This document shows, piece by piece, positions 55,373 through 64,000 of a DNA stretch of 64,000 bases (position 1 is the stretch's first letter; each line of letters opens with the position of its first letter). Source of the DNA: Ignavibacteriota bacterium (lineage in GTDB: Bacteria; Bacteroidota; Ignavibacteria; Ignavibacteriales; Melioribacteraceae). The notes under the pieces are model-generated. The model saw only the letters and a list, made by a program, of their open reading frames with translations. It was not told where the DNA came from and ran no database searches. The stretch covers positions 1 to 64,000 of the forward strand of contig PAAX01000011.1 in the NCBI GenBank assembly GCA_002698995.1. The letters run 5' to 3'. A program made the position numbers and the translations under genes.

Positions 55373-58300
55373 TTAGATATTTTGGGGAATTGTAATTTGG
55401 AAAGATGAACCTTCATTTTGTTTTGAATCTAATTCGATTGAGAATTTGTGTTTGTCTATTATCTGTTTTACAATGAACAATCCTAATCCGGTTGAAGATT
55501 CTCCTGCGGTTGGTTTTGCACTCAATCTTTGGAATTTCGCAAATAATTTTGACTTATCATCATCTGTAAAGCCGGGTCCATTATCAGTTATAGAAAGTTT
55601 TATATCATTATAATTTGATTCTAATCTCACTTTAATTTCAGATTTTTTTGGCGAATATTTAATTGCATTTGAAATTAGATTATCTATTGCTTCTCTAAAC
55701 CAGAATTTATCCACTTTAACTTTTTCGATTTCGTATTCAATTTCGGTAATTATTTTCTGATCTTTTCTCTTGGCAAGAATTTTTTGATCATTTACAGAAG
55801 AATTTAGTAATTCAGCCAAATCTGTTTCAACTAGATTTAATTCCAGTTGAGCCGCATCAGCTGCTGCCGATTCTAAAGTCTCCGAAATCATACCCAGCAT
55901 TTTTTTTGCAGCATTAAATATCGAATTAAGCATTTCCTCTTCTTCCGCAGTTAAAGTCATATCTTCTTTATAAAATTCATATCCCAATATTACTTGAAGA
56001 GGATTCTTAAGATCATGTGCAGCAATACTGAGCAATTGACTTTTCAGTTCATTTGCAGCTTGAAGCTGATTTTTAGATTTTTCACTTTCTACTAGAAGTA
56101 TTTCTGTTTTTTCTTTTTCTTTGTTGAGATCGGATGTTCTCTCTTCAACCATTTTGTTTAATAATCTTTCTCGTTCAAGTACCTTTTCCAGCTTAAATTG
56201 ATTGTACTTTAGAGCCGATACAACAAATAATATTAACGATATTAAAATATATAACGGAATAACCTGATTTGATAAATACCACGGATTAAGAACTTCAAAT
56301 GTAAATTTTGTTATATCACTTTTATAATTGCCCGGATTCTCAGCTCTGATTTCAAGAACATATTCACCTGCAGAAATGTTTTGTATGTTCAAAACTGAAT
56401 TATTTCCTTGTGAGGTCCAGTTCGAATCAATCCCCAAAATGCGTGTATAGTATTTGGTTTTGGTCGTAGGAAAATAAAGAGTAGAATATTCAACTTTTAG
56501 ATTTACACCTGAATACAAAATATCATTTTTATGATGAAAATTTTTATCCCCCTTTTTGAAATTTATATCTACAATTTTCGGTAAAGGAAGTTTTTCAAGG
56601 TTCTCCTGCAGATTAAAATATGCAATTCCACTTGGAGTACCGACCCACAATTTATTGTTGTCAATTTTTATTGCCTGAAGTGAAATTGTTGAATTGGGAA
56701 GTCCGTTTCTTTCATCAAAATATATAAATTCGTTTTCATCAATAATAATAAGACCAAAATCGGTACCGCACCATATTCTATTTTTATTATCAATCATAAC
56801 CGCTTTTATTACCGGTTGATTTTGAATATTTGGAATAATAACTCTTTCTAAAATTCCATTTTCTAATTTAAGCAGACCAAAATTGGTGGCTATAAAAAAT
56901 GTATTCTCTCTTTTATAAAAATCAAAAATATTTATCTGCAAAGATATTTTATCATGCTCTATAACTTTTTGAAATTCATTATTAGTTCTATTCAGCTTTA
57001 AGAAAAGGGGATCTTCTGCCAAACCGGCTATATAAATTTCTCCATCAAATTCCTTAATTACTTCAATGTATGCATTTGATTGATCATTAAAGTTGTACTC
57101 AGAAATTGAATAATCTTTGCTAAGTGAAAAAACTTTTTTCTTATTTTCTAAATAAAACCAAAGATTTTTTTGTGAATCGACATACAAATGATTCGGTCTA
57201 TCATTTTCAAATTTAATTTCGTGAATAATTTGATATGACTTATTGAAAGTAATTAAATCGCCATTACGAGTTGAAATAATCAGATTATTATCTGCAATTA
57301 CAAAATCAAAAATTTCGTAGCTGGTGTTTATCTCATCAATTTTTATACTTCTATTATTTTCAATTTTATTAAGCAAAAATTGTGAAGTAAAATAAATTTC
57401 ATTCTTGTCGGCAATTTCAATTCTACGAACGAATGAGATTTCTTCATTAATTGATTTATCAACATCGATTTTTTTAAAATTGTTTTCCTTAATTAAGATT
57501 AACCCTTGATCGCTGGCAACCCAAATTCCATTGTGTTCATCAACAAAAATATTCTTAACAATATTTCTTCTTAATCCAATAATTTCTTCAAGTGTATTTG
57601 TTTGATAATCAAATACAAATACACCTTTATTTTTACTGCCGATTAATATTTTGTTATTCTTCCACTTTACAGCGGCAGTTATGTCAGCAATATCTATTAC
57701 TTTTTGGAAATCAATTATTTGATTATTTATGAATCTGAATCTAAATAATCCCTTAGATGTTGAGAGATAGAAATGATCATCAATCCAATTAAGGTTTTCG
57801 ATAAAAGTATTTCCGGAGAATTTGAAATCAATCTGATCAAAAGTTTTTGTTTTATTATTGAATTGAAATAGAAATCCGCTCCACGAAGAAGCTAAAATAT
57901 TTCCCTCATTATCTTCTGCTATTTTATATGAGACGGTATAATCATCAGACCAAAACTCTTTAGAAAAAGAGTATTTAATTAATTGATTATTCTCAAAAGA
58001 GTTGATGCTTCTAAAATCAGAAATCCAAAGCCTTCCATTATTATCTTCATAAATAGATTTTGGATAATAAAGAAATTCATTACTATTAAAAGTTTTACCG
58101 GCTAAAAGCGTACTGATGTTAATAGAATCATCAATCTGCTCAATTTTAGAAATTGATAAATCGGAAGCAATTAAAAGTGTACCGTCGTTAAGTCTTGTAA
58201 TATCTTTAAGAAAAATTGTTGGAAGCTGTTCATTAAAGGTCTGAAATTTATTTCCGTCATATTTTAAAAGCCCGCCATCTGTAGCAAGCCAAATATAACC

Positions 58301-58465
58301 TGTTGTATCTTGAGTGATGTTTTTAATTAGATTAGTAATCAGTCCATTCGAATTATCGAATTTAATAATTCTGAATTGGGAATCAAGCGCTTTTAAATTT
58401 ATTAAAGAAGCTACAAAAAATAGTAATAAATATAAGTTCTTGATATTAGAGCAAATTCGTTTCAT
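55373..58465 (-). CDS. Two-component propeller sensor histidine kinase
   Basis: 1030 residues. After a signal peptide, repeated propeller motifs (DTTGYIWLATDGGLLKYDG, NGRLWISDF, NRIWCGTDFGLIII) fill about 25-620. A Y_Y_Y-type domain (YYTRILGIDSNWTSQGN) follows, then one membrane helix near 745-765, a coiled coil, the HisKA domain with His817 (AAHDLKNP) and an HATPase with NLISNAIKYS, DNGPGF and STGLGLFIVKQ. It resembles the sensor half of Bacteroidota hybrid systems but has no receiver or AraC domain, so a separate regulator is needed. The periplasmic ligand is unknown. Confidence 0.92.
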   Translation of the reverse strand: MKRICSNIKNLYLLLFFVASLINLKALDSQFRIIKFDNSNGLITNLIKNITQDTTGYIWLATDGGLLKYDGNKFQTFNEQLPTIFLKDITRLNDGTLLIASDLSISKIEQIDDSINISTLLAGKTFNSNEFLYYPKSIYEDNNGRLWISDFRSINSFENNQLIKYSFSKEFWSDDYTVSYKIAEDNEGNILASSWSGFLFQFNNKTKTFDQIDFKFSGNTFIENLNWIDDHFYLSTSKGLFRFRFINNQIIDFQKVIDIADITAAVKWKNNKILIGSKNKGVFVFDYQTNTLEEIIGLRRNIVKNIFVDEHNGIWVASDQGLILIKENNFKKIDVDKSINEEISFVRRIEIADKNEIYFTSQFLLNKIENNRSIKIDEINTSYEIFDFVIADNNLIISTRNGDLITFNKSYQIIHEIKFENDRPNHLYVDSQKNLWFYLENKKKVFSLSKDYSISEYNFNDQSNAYIEVIKEFDGEIYIAGLAEDPLFLKLNRTNNEFQKVIEHDKISLQINIFDFYKRENTFFIATNFGLLKLENGILERVIIPNIQNQPVIKAVMIDNKNRIWCGTDFGLIIIDENEFIYFDERNGLPNSTISLQAIKIDNNKLWVGTPSGIAYFNLQENLEKLPLPKIVDINFKKGDKNFHHKNDILYSGVNLKVEYSTLYFPTTKTKYYTRILGIDSNWTSQGNNSVLNIQNISAGEYVLEIRAENPGNYKSDITKFTFEVLNPWYLSNQVIPLYILISLILFVVSALKYNQFKLEKVLERERLLNKMVEERTSDLNKEKEKTEILLVESEKSKNQLQAANELKSQLLSIAAHDLKNPLQVILGYEFYKEDMTLTAEEEEMLNSIFNAAKKMLGMISETLESAAADAAQLELNLVETDLAELLNSSVNDQKILAKRKDQKIITEIEYEIEKVKVDKFWFREAIDNLISNAIKYSPKKSEIKVRLESNYNDIKLSITDNGPGFTDDDKSKLFAKFQRLSAKPTAGESSTGLGLFIVKQIIDKHKFSIELDSKQNEGSSFQITIPQNI

Positions 58466-58502
58466 TCATTTATTATCGAATGAACTGGGAAATTGTTTAG
58501 GA

Positions 58503-59390
58503 TCAAACAGCTACCTCAAACTTAATTCTAGGATGATGCTGATAATTTACAAGTTCAAAATCATCAAACTGTAGTTCATCAATCGATTTATCAGCAATTT
58601 TCAACGTGGGTAAATCATAAGGATTTCTGCTTATTTGTTCTTTCAATCCTTCAACATGATCATAAGCTTCCATCTCAGAACCCTTATCTGCTGCATAAAT
58701 ATGTGCATCAACAATAGTATGAGCAAAGTAACCAAGATCTAAATTAGTCTGCTTAGCTATAATTTGTGTTAGCATTGAATAAGCAGCTAAGTTAAACGGA
58801 ATTCCTAATGCAATATCTCCTGATCTTTGAGTTAAATGGCAATTCAATTTGCCATCGTTAACATTGAATGTAAAAGTATAATGGCAAGGAGGGAGTTTAC
58901 TAACAACTGCATTTGCCGGATGCCAAGCAAGTACAACCATTCTTCTGGAATTTGGGTTTGTCTTTATTTCATTTATAACCCATCCTATTTGATCGAATGT
59001 TAAAGTTCCGTTTTCTTCAACATTTACAAATGGATGACTTTCATCAACATAAACTTCACCGTCTAAAATTGCTCCGTTTGAAGGGACCGGATATCTTCTC
59101 CAAAATCTGCCGTAAGCAGTTTGTAGTCTTCCCTCTTCATCTGCCCAAGCATCCCAAATTTTAGTTTTTTCTCTTAAGGTTTTGATGTGTTCTTCGCCGG
59201 ATAAGTACCAAAGAACTTCATGAAGTAATGATTTCCAAATCATCTGTTTTGTTGTTAATAAAGGAAATCCTTTAGAAAGATCAACCCTATAAAAAGCACC
59301 AAAATATGAAAGAGTATCAACTCCGGTTCTTGATTTTTTTCTTACTCCATTTTCAAGTACAAGTTTTACTAAATCATGATATTCTTTCAT
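58503..59390 (-). CDS. thyA: Thymidylate synthase
   Basis: 295 residues. Methylates dUMP with methylene-tetrahydrofolate. The nucleophile Cys169 is in LPPCHYTF; the RRMVVLAWHPANA phosphate loop, RSGDIALGIPFN and YFAHTIVDAHIY are all present. GGAAGGA lies before the ATG. It precedes the sensor kinase gene by 37 bases and follows the HIT gene by 46. Confidence 0.96.
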   Translation of the reverse strand: MKEYHDLVKLVLENGVRKKSRTGVDTLSYFGAFYRVDLSKGFPLLTTKQMIWKSLLHEVLWYLSGEEHIKTLREKTKIWDAWADEEGRLQTAYGRFWRRYPVPSNGAILDGEVYVDESHPFVNVEENGTLTFDQIGWVINEIKTNPNSRRMVVLAWHPANAVVSKLPPCHYTFTFNVNDGKLNCHLTQRSGDIALGIPFNLAAYSMLTQIIAKQTNLDLGYFAHTIVDAHIYAADKGSEMEAYDHVEGLKEQISRNPYDLPTLKIADKSIDELQFDDFELVNYQHHPRIKFEVAV

Positions 59391-59436
59391 TACAATCCTT
59401 CCGGAAAATTTTTAAGAAATAAATGTGAATATAGAT

Positions 59437-59937
59437 TTATAATAATAATTTCTCAAACTGTTTAACAAGTTTGTTTTTCATTTCAAGCAAATCTTGGGAA
59501 ATAACTTTAATCTCTCCAATTACAGGCATAAAGTTAGAATCACCAATCCACCTAGGCACAATATGAAAATGCAGATGAGTATCAATGCCGGCACCGGCAG
59601 CTCTTCCTAAGTTTGCCCCAAAATTAAATCCTTGAGGCTTTGATTCCATCTCTAGAGCTTTTAAAGCAGTTTTTGTAAGATTCATAATTTCGGTTAGTTC
59701 ATCTTCAGATAAATCAATAAAATTATCAAGATGACGATATGGAACAATCATTAAATGACCGCCATTGTATGGATAAAGATTTAAAACAACGAATGCAAAT
59801 TTTCCCTTATGAACTAATAAAGTTTTATCATCATTGATTTCTTGATCTATTGCATCACAAAAAATACAGCCGGTTTTACTTTCCTCTTTGAAAGAATCAA
59901 TATATTTACTTCTCCAAGGAGACCATAATTTATCCAT
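59437..59937 (-). CDS. HIT-domain nucleotide hydrolase/transferase
   Basis: 166 residues. The HIT motif HLHFHIVP holds His121, His123 and His125, with GGHLMIVPYRH upstream. A CxxC pair (Cys24, Cys27) and the start DKLWSPWRSKYI match the Ap4A-phosphorylase-like group (as in Rv2613c). It cleaves diadenosine polyphosphates or related nucleotides; the exact substrate is unknown. Confidence 0.9.
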   Translation of the reverse strand: MDKLWSPWRSKYIDSFKEESKTGCIFCDAIDQEINDDKTLLVHKGKFAFVVLNLYPYNGGHLMIVPYRHLDNFIDLSEDELTEIMNLTKTALKALEMESKPQGFNFGANLGRAAGAGIDTHLHFHIVPRWIGDSNFMPVIGEIKVISQDLLEMKNKLVKQFEKLLL

Positions 59938-59980
59938 TTATTATAACCTTTGTGTTATCTCAAATTTTCAAACAGCAAAA

Positions 59981-60013
59981 ATAAAAAAAGCGGAAGTAAA
60001 CAACCTTCCGCTT
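59981..60013 (-). terminator. Rho-independent terminator after the EF-G-like gene
   Basis: A 9-bp stem (59988-59996 with 60005-60013) and 8-base loop. On the minus strand it is followed by a run of eight T residues. It lies 20 bases past the stop of the EF-G-like gene. Confidence 0.9.
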
Positions 60014-60033
60014 CAATCTTAGTAGAATATAAT

Positions 60034-62127
60034 TTATTCTTCTTCTTCTTTGGCTTTCTTAAATTCCTCAATTATTTTTGCTTCAATATCTTTAGGAACT
60101 TCTTCATAATGTGAGAAAGCTCTAGTATGCATTCCTCTTCCTGAAGTTAAGCTTCTTAAGTGAGTAGAATATTTATAAAGTTCTGACAATGGTACTTTTG
60201 CTTTAATTAATTGGAAAGGACCTTCTGAATCCATACCGCTGATTTTTCCTCTGCGGCTGGAAATATCCCCCATAACATCTCCCATATATTCTTCAGGAAC
60301 TTTAACTGTAATATCATAAATCGGTTCAAGAATAACAGGTTTTGCAGCAAGGAATCCTTTTTTAAATGCTTGAGAAGCGGCAAGTTTAAAGGAAACTTCA
60401 TCAGAATCTACGTTGTGGTAAGTACCGTCAAACAAAGTCACTTTTACATCAATAACTTTGCTTGAAGTTAATATTCCTTTTTCCATAACCTCTTTTAAAC
60501 CTTTTTCAACAGCAGGAATAAATCTTCCAGGAACAACTCCGCCAACAATAGCATCAACAAATTCAAAACCAGTTCCTCTTGGCTGAGGTTCTAATTTAAG
60601 GTGAACGTGACCATACTGACCTCTACCGCCGGATTGTTTTTTATGTTTGAATTCAGCATCATCGCAAGAACCTTTAATTGTTTCTCTGTAAGGAATTTTT
60701 GGTTCTACTAATTCAACTTCCACGTTGTATCTATCTTTTAAGAGTTTTACCGCTAATGCTAATTGTAATTCACCTTGACCAGAAACTATAGTTTGACTTA
60801 ATTCCGGATCGAAATGAACTTTTAAGGTTGGATCTTCTTCATGAACAGTATGAAGACCGGAAGAAATCTTATCTTCATCCCCTTTTGATTTTGGTTTTAT
60901 AGCTCCTCTAATAACTGATTCAGGAAATTCAATTGGATCAATTACAACAGAATATGATTTTGAAGATAAAGTATTTCCTGTATGAGTATCTTTTAGTTTA
61001 ACTACTGAGCCAATATCACCGGCAGAGATTGTTTGTACTTCTTTGCGGTTTTTTCCATTAAGAATAAATAACTGTCCAAGTCTTTCAGATTTATCTCTGG
61101 AAGTATTTTGTAAATCCTGACCGGCTTGAAGTGTACCGGAATATACTTTGAAAATTGAAAGTTCTCCAACGTGCTGTTCGTTAAGAGATTTGAAAACCAA
61201 CAAAGCTGCTTCACCTTTCGGATCGCATTTAATCTCTACAACTTGATTTGAATCTTTTAATTTACCTTTCATTAAAGGTCTTTCAGAAGGAGCAGGGAAA
61301 TAAGAAGCTGTAAAATCTAAAAAGTTGTTATATCCAACACCCTTTGCAAAAGATGCTGCAAAAACCGGAACTAATGATCTTTTATTAATTGCAGCTTTCA
61401 AACCTTTTGTAAGATCATCTTCGTTTAATGTTCCTTCTTCAAAAAATTTATTCATAAGTTCTTCATCAGATTCAGCAACTTTTTCAATTAATTCTTCACG
61501 TAAAGCATCAGCTTCATCTTTTAAGTCTGCAGGTATATCTTCTACTGTAACATTCTTAGAACCAAGGTCACCGTATTTAACCATTTTCATTTTAACAAGA
61601 TCAATAACAGAATTAAAGTTAACACCTTCTGAAACCGGGAAAGTAATAATAGTAGCTTCACTGCTTAATCTTTGCTTAATCATTTCAACGGTTTCACTAA
61701 ACTTTGAATGCTCATTATCTACTTTGTTTACAATAACTGCAGCAGGTATTTCAAATTTATTTACAAATTCCCAAGTAGTTTCCGTATTAACTTCAATACC
61801 TTCTGCGCTTTTTACAACAACAACGGCTGTATCTGCTACATATAAACTTGCTATAACTTGACCAATAAAATCGGAATAACCAGGAGTATCAAGAATATTT
61901 ATTTTTTTGTCTTTCCAGTCTAAATGTAAAGGAGTTGAAGAAATAGAGATTTGTCTTTCAATTTCATTCGGATTAAAATCTGAAATTGTATTACCTTCTT
62001 CAACACGACCTATTCTGTTGATTTCTCCTGCTGTAAATAAAAGTAATTCAGAAATGGAAGTTTTGCCGCTTCCGCTGTGTCCAATGAATGCTATATTTCT
62101 AATTGCATCTGGGCTGTACTGTTTCAA
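60034..62127 (-). CDS. EF-G-like translational GTPase (FusA2-type)
   Basis: 697 residues with the five-domain EF-G layout: GTPase with GHSGSGKT (16-23), DTPGYSDF and NKVDNEH, followed by domains II-V (RETIKGSCDDAEFKHKKQSGG; PILEPIYDITVKVPEEYMG). The residue after DTPG is Tyr84, where true EF-G has the catalytic His. This and the altered G1 box place it in the EF-G-like paralogue group of uncertain function. TTG at 62127 is preferred. The ATG at 62139 overlaps GGGAGG, and the family starts with M-x-x-Y. It follows a DUF948 gene by 29 bases. Confidence 0.88.
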   Translation of the reverse strand: MKQYSPDAIRNIAFIGHSGSGKTSISELLLFTAGEINRIGRVEEGNTISDFNPNEIERQISISSTPLHLDWKDKKINILDTPGYSDFIGQVIASLYVADTAVVVVKSAEGIEVNTETTWEFVNKFEIPAAVIVNKVDNEHSKFSETVEMIKQRLSSEATIITFPVSEGVNFNSVIDLVKMKMVKYGDLGSKNVTVEDIPADLKDEADALREELIEKVAESDEELMNKFFEEGTLNEDDLTKGLKAAINKRSLVPVFAASFAKGVGYNNFLDFTASYFPAPSERPLMKGKLKDSNQVVEIKCDPKGEAALLVFKSLNEQHVGELSIFKVYSGTLQAGQDLQNTSRDKSERLGQLFILNGKNRKEVQTISAGDIGSVVKLKDTHTGNTLSSKSYSVVIDPIEFPESVIRGAIKPKSKGDEDKISSGLHTVHEEDPTLKVHFDPELSQTIVSGQGELQLALAVKLLKDRYNVEVELVEPKIPYRETIKGSCDDAEFKHKKQSGGRGQYGHVHLKLEPQPRGTGFEFVDAIVGGVVPGRFIPAVEKGLKEVMEKGILTSSKVIDVKVTLFDGTYHNVDSDEVSFKLAASQAFKKGFLAAKPVILEPIYDITVKVPEEYMGDVMGDISSRRGKISGMDSEGPFQLIKAKVPLSELYKYSTHLRSLTSGRGMHTRAFSHYEEVPKDIEAKIIEEFKKAKEEEE

Positions 62128-62156
62128 TGTTCCTCCCATGTATAATTTATTTCGGA

Positions 62157-62555
62157 TTATTTATTAGTCTTGTATGAATTCCAAAACGCAGATACACCTT
62201 TTGATATTGCTTGCAAATTTTTGATTAAATCGGCAGCCGGATTTTTGCCTCCGCCTTCTTTTTGAAATGAATTTTTTTGAGGAATAAACTTATAAACAAC
62301 TGATTTGACAGAATGGAATGCTTCATTAATTTCGGTAATCTTATTTTGTGTACTATCAGCTATCCCGTTAAATTTTTCAATTGTTTCTCTTAATTCCTCT
62401 AAAAGAGGAATAGATTTTTGAGACAGCTGATGTACATCTTTTTCCATATTCTCAATATTTTTAGAAATACTTTTTAGAACAAGGAATAGATAACCAATTA
62501 ATGCAATAACAGAAATTAACAATACAATAATTAATATGTCTGTTAGTACTTCCAT
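62157..62555 (-). CDS. DUF948-like membrane protein
   Basis: 132 residues. An N-terminal helix (about 5-27) is followed by a coiled coil (KSISKNIENMEKDVHQL...LLEELRETIEKFNGIAD), typical of DUF948 general-stress proteins, then a less conserved tail. It is 3 bases after the YtxH-like gene, a pairing also known in Bacillus. The function is unknown. Confidence 0.8.
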   Translation of the reverse strand: MEVLTDILIIVLLISVIALIGYLFLVLKSISKNIENMEKDVHQLSQKSIPLLEELRETIEKFNGIADSTQNKITEINEAFHSVKSVVYKFIPQKNSFQKEGGGKNPAADLIKNLQAISKGVSAFWNSYKTNK

Positions 62556-62558
62556 AAT

Positions 62559-62972
62559 TTAAGCTTCTTTTTCAGATTTATAACTATCAATTCCTGCTTT
62601 AACTGCATTTCTTAATTTGTCGGTTTCTTTTGTGAATTTATCTTTGCTTCCTTCAAAAGCTACACCTGCTTTATCTTTTGCATTTTTTAAAATCAATTCA
62701 GCTTCATCTAAAAGAGCATCAACTTTTACCTTTGCATCAGTAACTAATCTTTCTGATTTCTTCTTTCCATCATTAATAAGCTGATTGGCTTTGTGTTTTG
62801 CTTCTTCCAAATAAGTTTCTGCATCATCAATAAACTCATCTGATTTTATTTTTATATCCCCTCTTAATTCTTTACCGGATTTTGGGGCATATAATAACGC
62901 AATTACAGATCCTACAATTGATCCTGTTAGAAAACCGATCAATAAACCTTTGCCCATATTATCTTGTGCCAT
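62559..62972 (-). CDS. YtxH-like membrane protein
   Basis: 137 residues. One N-terminal helix (GLLIGFLTGSIVGSVIALLYA) ending in the YtxH signature YAPKSGKELR, then a long alanine/lysine-rich helix (ETYLEEAKHKANQLI...AELILKNAKDKAG). The family is linked to stress responses without a defined activity. GGAGG lies five bases before the ATG. Confidence 0.85.
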   Translation of the reverse strand: MAQDNMGKGLLIGFLTGSIVGSVIALLYAPKSGKELRGDIKIKSDEFIDDAETYLEEAKHKANQLINDGKKKSERLVTDAKVKVDALLDEAELILKNAKDKAGVAFEGSKDKFTKETDKLRNAVKAGIDSYKSEKEA

Positions 62973-63288
62973 ACTATCCTCCTTTTAAATAAATCTAAGT
63001 GAATTAAATTACTAAGCCATAAATCGAAAATCAAGGATAATCAAGTCTATTAAAAGTAATAAGTTAATTTTTATGATAAAAAATAGGGAGAATTGAGGTT
63101 AATTTCTCCAAAAGATTTTTTTATATAAATAATTAATCAACATTAAACATCAAAAAACTTAATTATGATTTTCACTTTCTCTAACTCTATTAAATAGCTT
63201 CAAGTTCCTAAAAAAGGAATAAAAGCATTTTAGAAACATGATTAACTTTTTTTATAGTACAAAAAACTTTGATGGAATTCCAGATTAA
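62973..63288 (-). other. Intergenic region, no gene seen
   Basis: 316 AT-rich bases between the flippase-like stop and the YtxH-like start. I see no ORF with family features, no tRNA and no strong hairpin. It should hold the promoter of the YtxH-like unit. Confidence 0.6.
63006..63034 (-). promoter_or_regulatory. Candidate promoter of the YtxH-like unit
   Basis: On the minus strand TTGATT (63034-63029) and TAATTT (63011-63006) are separated by 17 bases, about 35 bases before the ATG. In AT-rich DNA such a match is weak evidence. Confidence 0.25.
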
Positions 63289-64000
63289 TTAAAAATTTCT
63301 TAGATCCGTCACATCAATTTCTTTGTTAGAAAGGAATTTTTTTAATTTTAGTAAACCCAGTAGTCCAATAAAAACTGCAAACCATAAAGTAGCAATTCTT
63401 ATTAGAATTGTTGAGGCTACGGCATAACTTTCACTTAAACCGTTTTCGATAAGAAGAAATGAAAGCGAACCTTCTGTCACTCCAATTCCCGCAGGAAGCA
63501 TTGTTATTGCACCAGCTATAGTTGAAAAGGTATAAACGAATAAAGCCCACAATAATGTTATCGAATTATCAAAATTGGTTAGTACTAGATAAAATCCAAA
63601 GCACTCAAAAAACCAAGCAGCTAAACTTATAACCGTAGCATTAAATAAGGGCTTTAATTTCAGCAGATTATAACTTGCCTCATAAAAACTCTTCAATCTT
63701 GGAATAAACTTTTTGACTAAATTTATTTTTTCTAGAAGCTCAATAAAATAAATAGATAACTTTCTGTTTGAGATTATTAATACGGTTATTAGAAAAAACA
63801 ATCCGGTTACATAAACTATTACTTTACCATAATCAAAAAAATAAACACCAACCATTGCAAGCATAACTAATGAAATAAAATCAGTAATTCTTTCAGTAAT
63901 TATTATTGACGAAGATTTGCTAAATGATTCATTGTACATTTCCTTTAAGAAATAGGACTTTAACAATTCCCCCATTTTACCCGGAGTAACACTCATAGCT
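63289..64000 (-). CDS. Flippase-like (LPG synthase TM-region/UPF0104) membrane protein, partial
   Basis: The reading frame stays open through the window edge, so the N-terminus is missing; the internal Met at 63996 is not the start. About 237 residues are visible. The segment SVTPGKMGELLKSYFLKE is the conserved internal loop of the lysylphosphatidylglycerol-synthase transmembrane-region family. TMLPAGIGVTEGSLSFLL is another hallmark, among about six hydrophobic helices. Members transport or modify lipids, but the role here is unknown. Confidence 0.85.
   Translation of the reverse strand, partial: AMSVTPGKMGELLKSYFLKEMYNESFSKSSSIIITERITDFISLVMLAMVGVYFFDYGKVIVYVTGLFFLITVLIISNRKLSIYFIELLEKINLVKKFIPRLKSFYEASYNLLKLKPLFNATVISLAAWFFECFGFYLVLTNFDNSITLLWALFVYTFSTIAGAITMLPAGIGVTEGSLSFLLIENGLSESYAVASTILIRIATLWFAVFIGLLGLLKLKKFLSNKEIDVTDLRNF

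Noticed and set aside
61325-61861. 178-codon open frame on the plus strand
   Set aside because: It is antisense to the EF-G-like gene, with low-complexity Ser/Thr/Leu content mirrored from that gene and no family features.

Overview
The window is an AT-rich bacterial chromosome segment with dense coding and long co-directional runs. Gene content suggests the Bacteroidota/Chlorobi side of the tree, most likely an Ignavibacteria/Melioribacter-like lineage. The grounds are a type IX secretion C-terminal sorting domain on the first protein, many small lipoproteins, a pyruvate:ferredoxin oxidoreductase, a propeller sensor kinase and the family mix. This placement is an inference from gene families, since no rRNA lies in the window. 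Shine-Dalgarno sequences are common, and several genes appear to start at TTG or GTG.

Layout. 1-3166: hairpin repeat and a secreted T9SS cargo protein (-). 3324-9627 (+): a multi-receiver histidine-kinase-like protein that has lost its catalytic residues, gltX, glnS and a CBM9-like protein. 9681-10588: tRNA-Leu(CAA) followed by two tandem copies of a cassette, each with a roughly 81-residue GIY-YIG nuclease ORF and a displaced tRNA 3' half. 10669-11430 (+): a creatininase-family amidohydrolase. 11434-15983 (-): a tight cluster of two ATP-grasp ligases, a GCS2/YbdK-type carboxylate-amine ligase, an esterase-like protein lacking its catalytic serine, and a thioredoxin-fold protein. 16122-22191 (-): lipoprotein, DHOD-like protein, nifJ and a membrane protein. 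22280-28716 (-): exopolysaccharide export/chain-length locus (UXS, Wzz-like, two SLBB proteins, BY-kinase). 28729-32313 (-): ftsX, two lipoproteins, a methyltransferase, recR and YbaB/EbfC.

32439-40701 is a plus-strand housekeeping run: psd, pssA, purS, purQ, tatA, gatA, sucD, ndk, a Nudix hydrolase, a NamZ-like exo-muramidase and a lipoprotein. From 40748 to the end everything is on the minus strand: NfeD, ribBA, yajC, tgt, a DCC protein, a sulfur-handling set resembling the staphylococcal cst system (TSUP transporter, rhodanese, CstB-like persulfide dioxygenase), a CorC-like protein, a UbiA prenyltransferase, an acyl-CoA mutase large subunit, mutL, folA, a PEGA lipoprotein, a propeller sensor kinase, thyA, a HIT protein, an EF-G-like GTPase, DUF948 and YtxH proteins, and a truncated flippase-like membrane protein.

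The two most unusual places are the tRNA-Leu/GIY-YIG tandem cassettes and the amidoligase cluster. In the cassettes, the stop codon of each nuclease ORF lies in tRNA-derived sequence. The displaced tRNA 3' halves carry one or three 17-base palindromic units exactly at the T-stem/T-loop junction. The amidoligase cluster has the enzyme types needed to build a glutathione-like or other short amide-linked metabolite of unknown structure.
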